From NCBI GenBank assembly GCA_002337125.1, contig DDFJ01000004.1:62001-126000 (forward strand): 64,000 nucleotides of DNA, written 5' to 3'. The stretch is from Chitinophagaceae bacterium UBA1931. Its GTDB lineage: Bacteria > Bacteroidota > Bacteroidia > Chitinophagales > Chitinophagaceae. This document shows, in pieces, positions 26,542 to 34,788 of this stretch (its first letter is position 1; every line of letters starts with the position of its first letter). The notes under the pieces are model-generated. The model was not told the origin of the DNA. It saw only the letters and a list, made by a program, of their open reading frames with translations, and searched no databases. The position numbers and the translations under genes were made by a program.

Positions 26542-28716
26542 ATGGAAAAGGGATATTATATACAGTTATTCAGTCCGCATGGCCTGATACGGTTTAATAA
26601 CCCCGAAATCGGAAGAGATAAGGATACCGGTGGGCAGGTGAAATACGTCCTTGAACAATTAGAAAGCCTCTCCAAACACCCTGAAGTACGAAAAGTCGAT
26701 CTATTCACTCGCAGAATAAATGAAAAAAGGGTTTCAGCTTCTTACGAAAAAGAAATTGAACAGGTAAATGACAAAGCTAGGATTGTGCGGATTACCTGTG
26801 GCGGTAATACCTACCGGCCAAAAGAAACACTGTGGGATTACCTAGATGAATTTGTTGATAAAACCCTGCGCTTCATTGATGAAGAAGGCGATTTCCCTGA
26901 TGTTGTTCACGGGCACTATGCTGATGGAAATTATCTTGCTGGTCAGATTAGCGAAATCTTTGGCATACCATTTCTTGCTACCGGCCATTCCCTTGGCCTC
27001 AACAAAAAAAACATTCTGCTGCAGCAAGGATTAACACCTGAAAAGATAGAAGAGAAATTTAATATGCAGCGTCGCATCGATGTGGAAGAAGGGCTTTTAC
27101 AAACAGCTGATGCAGTTATTGTAAGCACCCAGCACATCATCGATTCACAGTACTCTTTATATAACAATGCAGCTTCGGGTAGGTTTAAAGTAATCCCACC
27201 GGGCGTAAATCAGGATATTTATTATCCGTTTTACAGGATGGATCTGCCTTCCTTTAAAATGTCAATTGAACAGGAGCAGGCATTTTACAGGATCAATTCC
27301 GAAATTGACCGTTTTTTATTTCAACCATCAAAGCCACTTATTCTCTCCATTGGCAGAGCAGATAAGCGAAAGAATTTTGAAACTATTATACAGGCTTATG
27401 GCCAGGATAAAGAATTACAAACAATGGCTAATCTCGCCATTTTTGCAGGTGTGAGGAAAGATATCACCAAAATGCCGCAGGATGAACAGGATATTTTAAC
27501 CAATCTGCTGCTCTTACTCGACAAATATGATCTCTACGGCAAAATGGCCATCCCCAAAAAGAATGATCCAAAAATTGAGGTTCCTGAAATATACCGGATT
27601 GCAGCACATAAGAAAGGTGTATTTGTGAACGCTACTCCCGGCGAAAACTTCGGCCTCACCATTATAGAAGCAGCTGCCTGCGGACTACCCGTTATTGCCT
27701 CCCCAACAGGAGGTCCAAAGGAAATTCTCACAAAATGTGAAAACGGGTTACTGGTGGATGTTGAAAGCCCTGAAAAAATTGCTGCGGCTATTAAAAAAAT
27801 CATTGCCGATGCAGCCCGTTGGGAAAAATATTCAACCAATGGCATTCTTGCGTCCAACCAGTTTTATTCATGGCCCACTTATGCTGATCATTATGTAAAA
27901 TTGCTCAACGATCTGTTTCTCCAGAAAAATGACGACACCTATTCCTTTGTTCAGAAAACAGCCTATGGTAAAAAACTTTCAACTGCTGAGCTGTTTGTAA
28001 TTTCTGATCTAGATGGAACATTGGTGGAGGGAACAAATACCCAGGGACTCAAAGAATTTTCGAGGTGGATCAATGAAAACAAAGACAAAGTTATTTTTGG
28101 AATAGCCAGCGGCAGAAACAGGCTCATCACAAAAGATGCATTTGAAAAATACGAGTTACCTGATCCGGATATATTGATCTGTTCAGCAGGTTCTGAAATC
28201 TATTATACCGACAAATTCATACCCGACAAAGGATGGGAAAGCCATATCAATTATCAGTGGAAAAGGGATGAACTTCAGCGTGCTCTTGAAAAATTCCCCG
28301 GTCTCCAGTTACAGGAAAAAGAAGCCCAGTGGCGGTTTAAGCTTAGTTATTATGTAACCGGATCTTTTGACAATGACCAGATGGCAAACCTTTACCGGTA
28401 CCTGGACGAACGTAAACTAAAAGCAAGCATTCTTTTAACCGAAAATAAATATCTTGATTTGCTGCCGTTGCGTGCCAGCAAGGGAAAAGCCGTTCAATAT
28501 CTCAGCTATAAATGGCGGGTCCCTTTACAAAAAATTATCACAGCAGGTAACAGTGGCAATGACAAGGATATGCTCACAGGAAAATCAAAAGGAATCGTAG
28601 TTGCAAATTACAGCCCCGAACTTGAGCCGCTTAAAAACAACAAGATGATTTATTTCACCAAAAACCCGCTTTCAACAGGTGTGCTGGAGGGCATTCTTTT
28701 CCACACAAAGAAATAA
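26542..28716 (+). CDS. Bifunctional sucrose-phosphate synthase / sucrose-phosphate phosphatase
   Basis: The 724-residue protein fuses two enzymes. Residues 1 to about 470 are a GT4 glycosyltransferase of the sucrose synthase/SPS group: FSPHGLIRFN near the N-terminus, the acceptor/donor loop RDKDTGGQVKYV (about 25-36), and the nucleotide-sugar EX7E-type region GENFGLTIIEAAACGLPV (near 372-390). Residues about 480-724 are a HAD-IIB phosphatase with nucleophile D489-L-D491 in VISDLDGTLVEG and GNSGNDKDML as motif IV. Together they would make sucrose from UDP/ADP-glucose and fructose-6-phosphate and then dephosphorylate it. Fused forms are known in cyanobacteria and halophiles, where sucrose is an osmolyte or carbon store. 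It is divergent from the GH32-like gene. Confidence 0.85.
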   Translation: MEKGYYIQLFSPHGLIRFNNPEIGRDKDTGGQVKYVLEQLESLSKHPEVRKVDLFTRRINEKRVSASYEKEIEQVNDKARIVRITCGGNTYRPKETLWDYLDEFVDKTLRFIDEEGDFPDVVHGHYADGNYLAGQISEIFGIPFLATGHSLGLNKKNILLQQGLTPEKIEEKFNMQRRIDVEEGLLQTADAVIVSTQHIIDSQYSLYNNAASGRFKVIPPGVNQDIYYPFYRMDLPSFKMSIEQEQAFYRINSEIDRFLFQPSKPLILSIGRADKRKNFETIIQAYGQDKELQTMANLAIFAGVRKDITKMPQDEQDILTNLLLLLDKYDLYGKMAIPKKNDPKIEVPEIYRIAAHKKGVFVNATPGENFGLTIIEAAACGLPVIASPTGGPKEILTKCENGLLVDVESPEKIAAAIKKIIADAARWEKYSTNGILASNQFYSWPTYADHYVKLLNDLFLQKNDDTYSFVQKTAYGKKLSTAELFVISDLDGTLVEGTNTQGLKEFSRWINENKDKVIFGIASGRNRLITKDAFEKYELPDPDILICSAGSEIYYTDKFIPDKGWESHINYQWKRDELQRALEKFPGLQLQEKEAQWRFKLSYYVTGSFDNDQMANLYRYLDERKLKASILLTENKYLDLLPLRASKGKAVQYLSYKWRVPLQKIITAGNSGNDKDMLTGKSKGIVVANYSPELEPLKNNKMIYFTKNPLSTGVLEGILFHTKK

Positions 28717-28790
28717 AGGATGCCAAATCATTAAATGTTATAACGACTTACGGGTATTGTTTGTAAAACTTACTTTTCTTAGGCCCTTGT

Positions 28791-31259
28791 TCAGACTTTT
28801 TTCAGTGCCGCCTTCCTGTTTTTCTGAATATGATTATACATTGCCAGTAAAGAACCAAACGTCATAATAAGAATACCCAGCCAAAGAACATTAATAGCCG
28901 GGAACACATATGCTTTAAGAGTAACGTACTGCAGAACTGCATCACTTTCCTTAACACCAATCTTTAATCCGTCTTTATCAGCACCCGTAAATGCAAACAC
29001 AAGGTTTTGAGCAATAACAGTATCAGCAACCGCCCTTGCCTGGTTACCGCTCAGGATTAGTACAGGCTCAGCACTATACTTGCTGCTGTCTTTCGAAACA
29101 ACAGTGATGTTTACTGCAAAAACAGAATCGGTTGGATTGGCGACAATATTCTTCCTTGTAACATTCCTGCTTAAACCTTCCAGCACATAATAACCATGGC
29201 TGTAAAAAGCAGTATCACCCGGTTTCATTAAATGTGGAATAAAGGAAGCTGTATCCTTGTTTTTGTCGGGATTGGGTAATGATGTGATGTAAGTAAATAC
29301 ATCTTTGTGGAGATAGTGCTTGCTATCAGGGTTTGCCATTAACTGGCCATTTCCCCTGAAATTCACAAATGCATCAGGGAAAAGAATGAAACTTTCGCCG
29401 GATTTCTTATCCTCAAATTTTACTTTAAAATAATGCTTGGGGTCAGGCGGATTGGTAGAATCACCAAAATAAGTCACCATGTACTTGCCCATATCGGTCG
29501 CAACACCTTTCACAAGGGTCAGATTTTCGGCCGGGTTTTCTGTACTTCCTTCACCAAAATTGACCATGATGCCGCTCCTGTTCCAACTGATCACTTCTTT
29601 TTTGGAAGATGAAATGAGCACGCCAACCAGCACTAATCCAAAACCAAAGTGTGCAAGAGAAGCTCCTGCCTTAATCATCTTTCCTTTAATACCTGTAAAC
29701 AGGTACATGAAATTTGCCACGGCTGAATATACAGAAGAGAAGATACTGAAATGAATAGCAGCAAGAAAACCTATGCCAAATTTATTGTAATTAATATTTC
29801 CAAAAACACTGATAGAGAATGATATGACTGCTGCAATTAAGGTTGGCAACCAGATGCTTTTTACAAATGCAGACCTGCTTGTTTGCTTGTATTTGAGGTA
29901 CTGACTGATGGCTGTAAGAATGCCAATAATGAAGGAGAAAAGAATCAGCACCTTGTTGTATGAATATTCAATTTCCTGAGGAGGAGCAAACTTGCTGCCG
30001 AACAGTTTATTGCCAACCGGCAAAGAAGTTTTGCCGATAATGAAGATCGCAGATATAAATAAAAGCAATGCGCCAACAAACAACCAGAACTCCCTTGAAT
30101 CAATTGCCTCTTCTTTTGCCACCACAGGAATTTTCCTGTAATTCCAGCCAAACAAAAACAGCGACGGAACTACAAAGACAGCTAGAAAAGCCAGCAGTTG
30201 GCCATTCATTCCAAGATCCGTAAAGGCATGTACGCTGGTATCGCCTAAAATTCCACTTCGTGTTAAAAAGGTAGAATAGTTAATAAGCAGGAACTGGAGT
30301 ATAAAGAATAAAAAAGTAGACCTTAACGACTGACCTGAATGCTTATAGGCAATTAAAGTATGAATACCGCTGATGCCAATGATCCAGGGAACAAGCGAAG
30401 CATTTTCAACCGGGTCCCATGCCCAGTAACCACCGAAAGTTAAGCTTTCGTAAGCCCATGCACCACCCATCATAATACCTAAACCAAGTACAGCAGCTGC
30501 AAAAATGGCCCATGGACGAACAGCCGGAATCCAGCCGGTGTAATCCTTTTTCCATAATGCAGCTATTGCAAATGCAAATGGAACAATAGTGGCGGCAAAT
30601 CCGAGGAAGAGAACCGGTGGATGTACCACCATCCAGTAGTTTTGAAGTAATGGATTAAGACCATTTCCATCAGGGATAAAACTTAAATAGTCAGTCTTTA
30701 AAACTCCATTTTCAAAACCTATGGGGAATTGATCAGCGCTGAGCATCCCTTCATTCCGCATCAAAACAAATGGATTACTTCCTATTTTAAAATTAAAGAA
30801 GAATACACCTAAAACCATGGTTGCCAAAGCGAACTGAGCAAAGCTTATTGTAACCATTACAGGTGCTTCCCACTCCTTTTCTCTCAGAATAATAATACCT
30901 CCAAGTACACAATGCCAGAAACTCCAGAGCAGAAAACTACCTTCCTGCCCTTCCCAGAAACAACTTAAAATATACTTGGTTTCAAGTTCGAGATTGCTAT
31001 GCTTCCAGGCATACGCATACTCAAACTGGTGGTTATAAATAATATAATAAAGCGTAATGAAAATACCGACAACAGATACAATTTCGGTTACAAATGCAGA
31101 ACGGGCAATTCGTTTCCAGCTTTGCTGATCAATTTGCGTTTTTGCTTTTACCGATTTGAAATAGGCAATCGTGGCAAATAAGGAAGAAACCAAAGAAAGA
31201 ACGGTCAGAAAATTTCCAATCTGTCCGGGCAGTAAATGTTCACCTGTGTATGATGGCAT
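28791..31259 (-). CDS. ccmF: Cytochrome c haem lyase subunit CcmF (large form)
   Basis: The 822-residue integral membrane protein has about fifteen helices and the haem-handling WWD signature of the HCP family (GGYWAWDPVENASLVPW, about residues 275-292). Conserved histidines flank it: MVVHPPVLF (about 207) and SGIHTLIAY (about 298). It would take haem from CcmE and attach it to CXXCH motifs of apocytochromes c on the periplasmic side. A long C-terminal periplasmic region (about 560-790) followed by a last helix is typical of CcmF in Bacteroidota. It lies 61 bases downstream of ccmE, so the two form an operon. Other ccm genes (ccmA-D) are not in the window. Confidence 0.88.
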   Translation of the reverse strand: MPSYTGEHLLPGQIGNFLTVLSLVSSLFATIAYFKSVKAKTQIDQQSWKRIARSAFVTEIVSVVGIFITLYYIIYNHQFEYAYAWKHSNLELETKYILSCFWEGQEGSFLLWSFWHCVLGGIIILREKEWEAPVMVTISFAQFALATMVLGVFFFNFKIGSNPFVLMRNEGMLSADQFPIGFENGVLKTDYLSFIPDGNGLNPLLQNYWMVVHPPVLFLGFAATIVPFAFAIAALWKKDYTGWIPAVRPWAIFAAAVLGLGIMMGGAWAYESLTFGGYWAWDPVENASLVPWIIGISGIHTLIAYKHSGQSLRSTFLFFILQFLLINYSTFLTRSGILGDTSVHAFTDLGMNGQLLAFLAVFVVPSLFLFGWNYRKIPVVAKEEAIDSREFWLFVGALLLFISAIFIIGKTSLPVGNKLFGSKFAPPQEIEYSYNKVLILFSFIIGILTAISQYLKYKQTSRSAFVKSIWLPTLIAAVISFSISVFGNINYNKFGIGFLAAIHFSIFSSVYSAVANFMYLFTGIKGKMIKAGASLAHFGFGLVLVGVLISSSKKEVISWNRSGIMVNFGEGSTENPAENLTLVKGVATDMGKYMVTYFGDSTNPPDPKHYFKVKFEDKKSGESFILFPDAFVNFRGNGQLMANPDSKHYLHKDVFTYITSLPNPDKNKDTASFIPHLMKPGDTAFYSHGYYVLEGLSRNVTRKNIVANPTDSVFAVNITVVSKDSSKYSAEPVLILSGNQARAVADTVIAQNLVFAFTGADKDGLKIGVKESDAVLQYVTLKAYVFPAINVLWLGILIMTFGSLLAMYNHIQKNRKAALKKV

Positions 31260-31320
31260 AGATAATAATTATTGAAAACCTTTCACTGGCTGGCAGCAGC
31301 AAACAGTTTAAGGCAGTATG

Positions 31321-31728
31321 TTATTTGGAAGCTGTGCTGATTTTAGCTTTGCTGTCGGTGTATTTGCTTGGACATTTAATCAGGATATCATCACAAAGAA
31401 AAGCACTGTCCGTCATTTTTCCTTTCAACACCATTCGTTCGCTCTTCACCATATCTGTTGGCGGCTGTCCTTTCAGGTATACAACCTTTGCTTTTCCGCC
31501 TAAAGAATCAACAATATGAAAGCTTAAATAGTTTGGATTTTTTAATGCATCGTACTCAATTTTCTTTCCTTGGGTGGTGTCAAGTTTGGCAATGATATGC
31601 AGAAATTTTCCCGGCTTGGCCTTGGCAGAATTGATTGTATCATAGGTTGATAAGTCCCCGATTGAACTGATCAGAATCCCGATTGCAACTGCTATTACTA
31701 CAAGAATTACGATGTGTACTGTCTTCAT
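31321..31728 (-). CDS. ccmE: Cytochrome c maturation haem chaperone CcmE, CxxxY variant
   Basis: The 135-residue protein has an N-terminal membrane helix (about 4-22) and an OB-fold domain typical of CcmE (VVYLKGQPPTDMVKSERMVLKGKM, about 82-105). In most CcmE proteins the haem is bound covalently by His in HxxxY. Here the aligned site is C119-P-S-K-Y123 near the C-terminus, so Cys replaces His. CxxxY forms are known from archaea and some sulfate reducers, where they belong to a modified System I. The gene is the first of the ccmE-ccmF pair on this strand. Confidence 0.85.
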   Translation of the reverse strand: MKTVHIVILVVIAVAIGILISSIGDLSTYDTINSAKAKPGKFLHIIAKLDTTQGKKIEYDALKNPNYLSFHIVDSLGGKAKVVYLKGQPPTDMVKSERMVLKGKMTDSAFLCDDILIKCPSKYTDSKAKISTASK

Positions 31729-31902
31729 TTTTCTCAGCTGTTTTTATAACTGCGCAAAGTTAGCCCAAAATCTCCTCCCTTTTGGTTTAGCTACCAAAAT
31801 TTGACAAACGGGAAAATCAATTTTCCAAAGTATTTATTCGAGATTCAACCATTGCTGTGCAAAACTTCTTTTGCAACCTTTAGTTTGTGTTCTGATGTCT
31901 TA

Positions 31903-31910
31903 TAACTTTG
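31903..31910 (+). promoter_or_regulatory. Sigma-A -7 element for the ureohydrolase gene
   Basis: TAACTTTG is an exact TAnnTTTG match, with TTTG at 31884-31887 upstream (spacing 15, shorter than ideal). It precedes the ATG at 31935 by 24 bases and supports that start over the upstream in-frame codon at 31908. Confidence 0.5.
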
Positions 31911-31934
31911 CAAAGTTTTCTCAAACTCCATTAT

Positions 31935-32981
31935 ATGACAGATTTGTCGCAGTTCGATCACAATGATGCTGCCAACCCTAACAACAACATCTTTGGTCTT
32001 CCTTTTACAGAAGAAGATGCAGACCTTATTATATTACCTGTTCCGTGGGAAGCAACAGTGAGCTACAGAGCAGGTACAGCAAGGGCTCCGGAGCATATTT
32101 TCAAAGCAAGTTTCCAGGTAGAGCTTTACGATAATGATACGAACGACGCATGGCGGAGAGGTATTTATATGCTCGATACCGACAGGAAGATTCTTTTGAA
32201 AAGCGACTATCTGCGTAAAGAAGCTGAACTCTACATTAACTATATAGCCCAGGACGAAAATGTGAACGATAACAAGTTCATGTGCAAAACTTTGAGGGAA
32301 GTAAATGAAGGAAGTGTATTCCTGAATAACTGGGTCTATGAACAAACAAAAGCTCTTCTCGACCAGGGAAAGCTGGTTGGTTTACTTGGCGGAGATCATA
32401 GCACACCTCTTGGCTATTACAAAGCCCTTGCAGAAAAGCATGGCGATTTTGGTATCCTTCAAATTGACGCTCACCTTGATTTAAGAGAATCGTACGAAGG
32501 TTTTACTTATTCGCATGCATCTGTGATGTTCAATGCGTTAAAAGAAATACCTCAAATAAAAAAGCTTGTTCAGATTGGTGTTAGAGATTATGGCGACAAT
32601 GAACTTAACGTTGTAAATGATTCGGAAGGAAGGGTTGTTTGTTTCTTTTATAAAGACATGCGGGAAAGCATGTACGAAGGAAAGACCTGGCAAATGGTGG
32701 TGAATGAAATTGTCGAGCAGCTTCCTCAAACAATCCATATCAGTTTTGATATTGATGGCTTGGATCCTAAACTTTGCCGCAATACCGGCACACCTGTTAT
32801 GGGTGGCTTTGAAACAGAACAGGTCTTTTACCTCATACGTAAAATTATACAGAGCGGACGCAGAGTCATCGGTTTTGACCTGGTTGAAGTTGGCATGAGC
32901 ACAACCGAAGGCGATGAAAATACCGGTGCCCGTGTTTTGTACAAAATGTGCAACTTCTTGCTAGCCAGCAATCCCAAATAA
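31935..32981 (+). CDS. Ureohydrolase (arginase/agmatinase family)
   Basis: The 348-residue cytosolic enzyme shows the dimanganese-binding motifs of the arginase superfamily: GGDHSTPLG (about residue 151), DAHLDLRES (about 177) and SFDIDGLDP (about 270). The family hydrolyses guanidino groups to urea or formamide (arginine, agmatine, formiminoglutamate, guanidinobutyrate). The N-terminal third is longer than in E. coli agmatinase, and this subgroup is common in Bacteroidota as an agmatinase-family protein. Substrate cannot be fixed from sequence. The fRMsr gene follows 67 bases later with its own promoter. Confidence 0.82.
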   Translation: MTDLSQFDHNDAANPNNNIFGLPFTEEDADLIILPVPWEATVSYRAGTARAPEHIFKASFQVELYDNDTNDAWRRGIYMLDTDRKILLKSDYLRKEAELYINYIAQDENVNDNKFMCKTLREVNEGSVFLNNWVYEQTKALLDQGKLVGLLGGDHSTPLGYYKALAEKHGDFGILQIDAHLDLRESYEGFTYSHASVMFNALKEIPQIKKLVQIGVRDYGDNELNVVNDSEGRVVCFFYKDMRESMYEGKTWQMVVNEIVEQLPQTIHISFDIDGLDPKLCRNTGTPVMGGFETEQVFYLIRKIIQSGRRVIGFDLVEVGMSTTEGDENTGARVLYKMCNFLLASNPK

Positions 32982-33026
32982 GCATACATAGCCGGCATCT
33001 TAATTCAGAATCAGGAGCTTGCTGCC

Positions 33027-33034
33027 TACCTTTG
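33027..33034 (+). promoter_or_regulatory. Sigma-A -7 element for the fRMsr gene
   Basis: TACCTTTG is an exact consensus match only 14 bases before the ATG at 33049. It lies inside the longer frame that would start at a TTG at 33019, so it decides the start. The implied leader is about 10 bases or less. Confidence 0.6.
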
Positions 33035-33048
33035 CCCAAATTATTGCA

Positions 33049-33522
33049 ATGGCTGAAGATTTACATATTATACAAGGAACAAAAGAAGAGCAATACAAAG
33101 AGCTGATTCCTCAAATCAAAGGTTTACTTGAAGGAGAACCCGATCTGGTTGCCAACCTTGCTAATGTTTGTGCAGCGCTGAAAGAGCAGTTTGGCTGGCT
33201 TTGGGTTGGTTTTTATATAGTCAAAAGCAATGAACTTGTACTTGGTCCTTTCCAGGGACCGGTAGCCTGCACCCGCATACGAAAAGGAAAAGGAGTTTGC
33301 GGCACTGCGTGGGCAGAAGCAAAAACGATGATCGTTCCTGATGTAGAAAAGTTTCCCGGTCATATTGCCTGCAGTAGCTTAAGCAAATCCGAAATTGTAG
33401 TGCCGGTTATCCGAAACAATGAAGTCTTAGCTGTTCTGGATGTCGACAGTATTGATTTAAATACATTTGATGAAACAGATCAACGTTTTCTGGAAGAAAT
33501 CATCTCACTCATTGAATTTTAA
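33049..33522 (+). CDS. Free methionine-(R)-sulfoxide reductase (GAF domain, fRMsr)
   Basis: The 157-residue protein is a single GAF domain. Three cysteines occur at positions 74 (VACTRI), 84 (GVCGTAW) and 108 (HIACSSLS). Their spacing (10 and 24 residues) is the same as in E. coli fRMsr (Cys84, 94, 118), where they carry out thiol/disulfide catalysis on free methionine-R-sulfoxide. This makes the reductase assignment much stronger than for a generic GAF protein. It would act in the cytosol in oxidative stress repair. It is followed after two bases by the saccharopine-dehydrogenase-like gene, so they are co-transcribed. Confidence 0.88.
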   Translation: MAEDLHIIQGTKEEQYKELIPQIKGLLEGEPDLVANLANVCAALKEQFGWLWVGFYIVKSNELVLGPFQGPVACTRIRKGKGVCGTAWAEAKTMIVPDVEKFPGHIACSSLSKSEIVVPVIRNNEVLAVLDVDSIDLNTFDETDQRFLEEIISLIEF

Positions 33523-33524
33523 TC

Positions 33525-34577
33525 ATGCAAAAAACAAAACTGCTGCTTTACGGAGCAAATGGCTACACCGCAAAGCTCATTGCCCGTTATGCAAAAGAGT
33601 ATAACCTCTCCCCTGTTCTTGCAGGAAGAAACGAAGCAATCATATCAGCACTTTCAAAAGAACTGAACTACGAGTACAGGATATTTGCATTAGATGATTC
33701 AACTGTTATTGAAAAGCAACTGCAGGATGTTCAATTAGTCATTCATGCAGCCGGACCCTTTGCCAATACTGCAAAACAAATGGTGGAAGCCTGTATTGCA
33801 ACCGGCACACACTATATTGATATAAATGGCGACATACCGGTTTTTGAACAAATCAAAACATATCATGCTGCAGCTCAACAAGCCGGAGTGATGCTCATGC
33901 CCGGCGCCGGATTTGATGTCATCCCGACCGATTGTTGTGCACTTCATCTCAAAGAGCAAATGCCCGATGCAACACATCTTCAACTGGCTTTTATTCCTTC
34001 CCGTTCTCAAACCAGTCATGGTACTGCAACCACAATGGCAACAAGGATTGGTGAAAAAGCTGTCATCAGGGAAAATGGTCAGTTTGTAAAAAAGCCTTTG
34101 GGATATAAAGGCATGTGGTTAAACGTAAACAGTCAGCAACGGTTTGTGATGAGTTTGCAGTGGGGAGATATTTCAACAGCTTACCATACCACAGGCATAC
34201 CCAATGTTGAAGTGTTTACGGGAATGAAACCAACGGTTTACCGGATACTGAAATTCCAGTTCTTATTTAACTGGCTTCTGCGTACACAGTTCATGCGGAA
34301 TTATATTCAGCGAAAAATTGATAAAGGCCCCTCCGGACCAACTGATGAACAACGGGCCAATGCCAGCACAATCATTTGGGGTAAAGTAACAAATGCCGGA
34401 GGAAAAGGGCTCACTCACCAGTTTAGTTGTGCTGATGGTTACAGTGTAACTGCATGGGGAATACTTACGATTGCACAGAAAATTTTAGCTGGTAATTTCA
34501 AAGCAGGCTATCAAACACCGGCAGGATGTTATGGCAAACATCTGATTCATGAAATTCCCGGAACCAAAAACAGTTGA
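33525..34577 (+). CDS. Saccharopine dehydrogenase-like NAD(P)-binding oxidoreductase
   Basis: The 350-residue protein begins with a Rossmann nucleotide-binding motif (LLLYGANGYTAKLIARYA, glycines at about 10 and 13) and continues with VIHAAGPFANTAKQMVEAC and GTHYIDINGD. These are typical of the saccharopine dehydrogenase-like/trans-acting enoyl reductase family (COG3268). The later segment LMPGAGFDVIPTDC is a family hallmark. Members act in lipid or amino-acid reduction, but the substrate here is unknown. The gene starts two bases after the fRMsr stop and probably shares its transcript. The intergenic region after it (34578-34788) is AT-rich with no visible gene. Confidence 0.75.
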   Translation: MQKTKLLLYGANGYTAKLIARYAKEYNLSPVLAGRNEAIISALSKELNYEYRIFALDDSTVIEKQLQDVQLVIHAAGPFANTAKQMVEACIATGTHYIDINGDIPVFEQIKTYHAAAQQAGVMLMPGAGFDVIPTDCCALHLKEQMPDATHLQLAFIPSRSQTSHGTATTMATRIGEKAVIRENGQFVKKPLGYKGMWLNVNSQQRFVMSLQWGDISTAYHTTGIPNVEVFTGMKPTVYRILKFQFLFNWLLRTQFMRNYIQRKIDKGPSGPTDEQRANASTIIWGKVTNAGGKGLTHQFSCADGYSVTAWGILTIAQKILAGNFKAGYQTPAGCYGKHLIHEIPGTKNS

Positions 34578-34788
34578 GTTTAATTTCAGCAGTATTCATT
34601 CGAATATGATTTATACTTAAGAACAGTTTTTTTCTTTCAGTGGGTCTGTAAGTAATTGCACTTATTTCCATCAAATTTCAAGTTTCATTGACAGAAACTG
34701 TATTTGTCATTTATTGCTGAAAGTAAAAACAGATTTAATTTTATATATTAAAAATTTTATCATCAATATTTAAACTTTTTTAAGCAGC

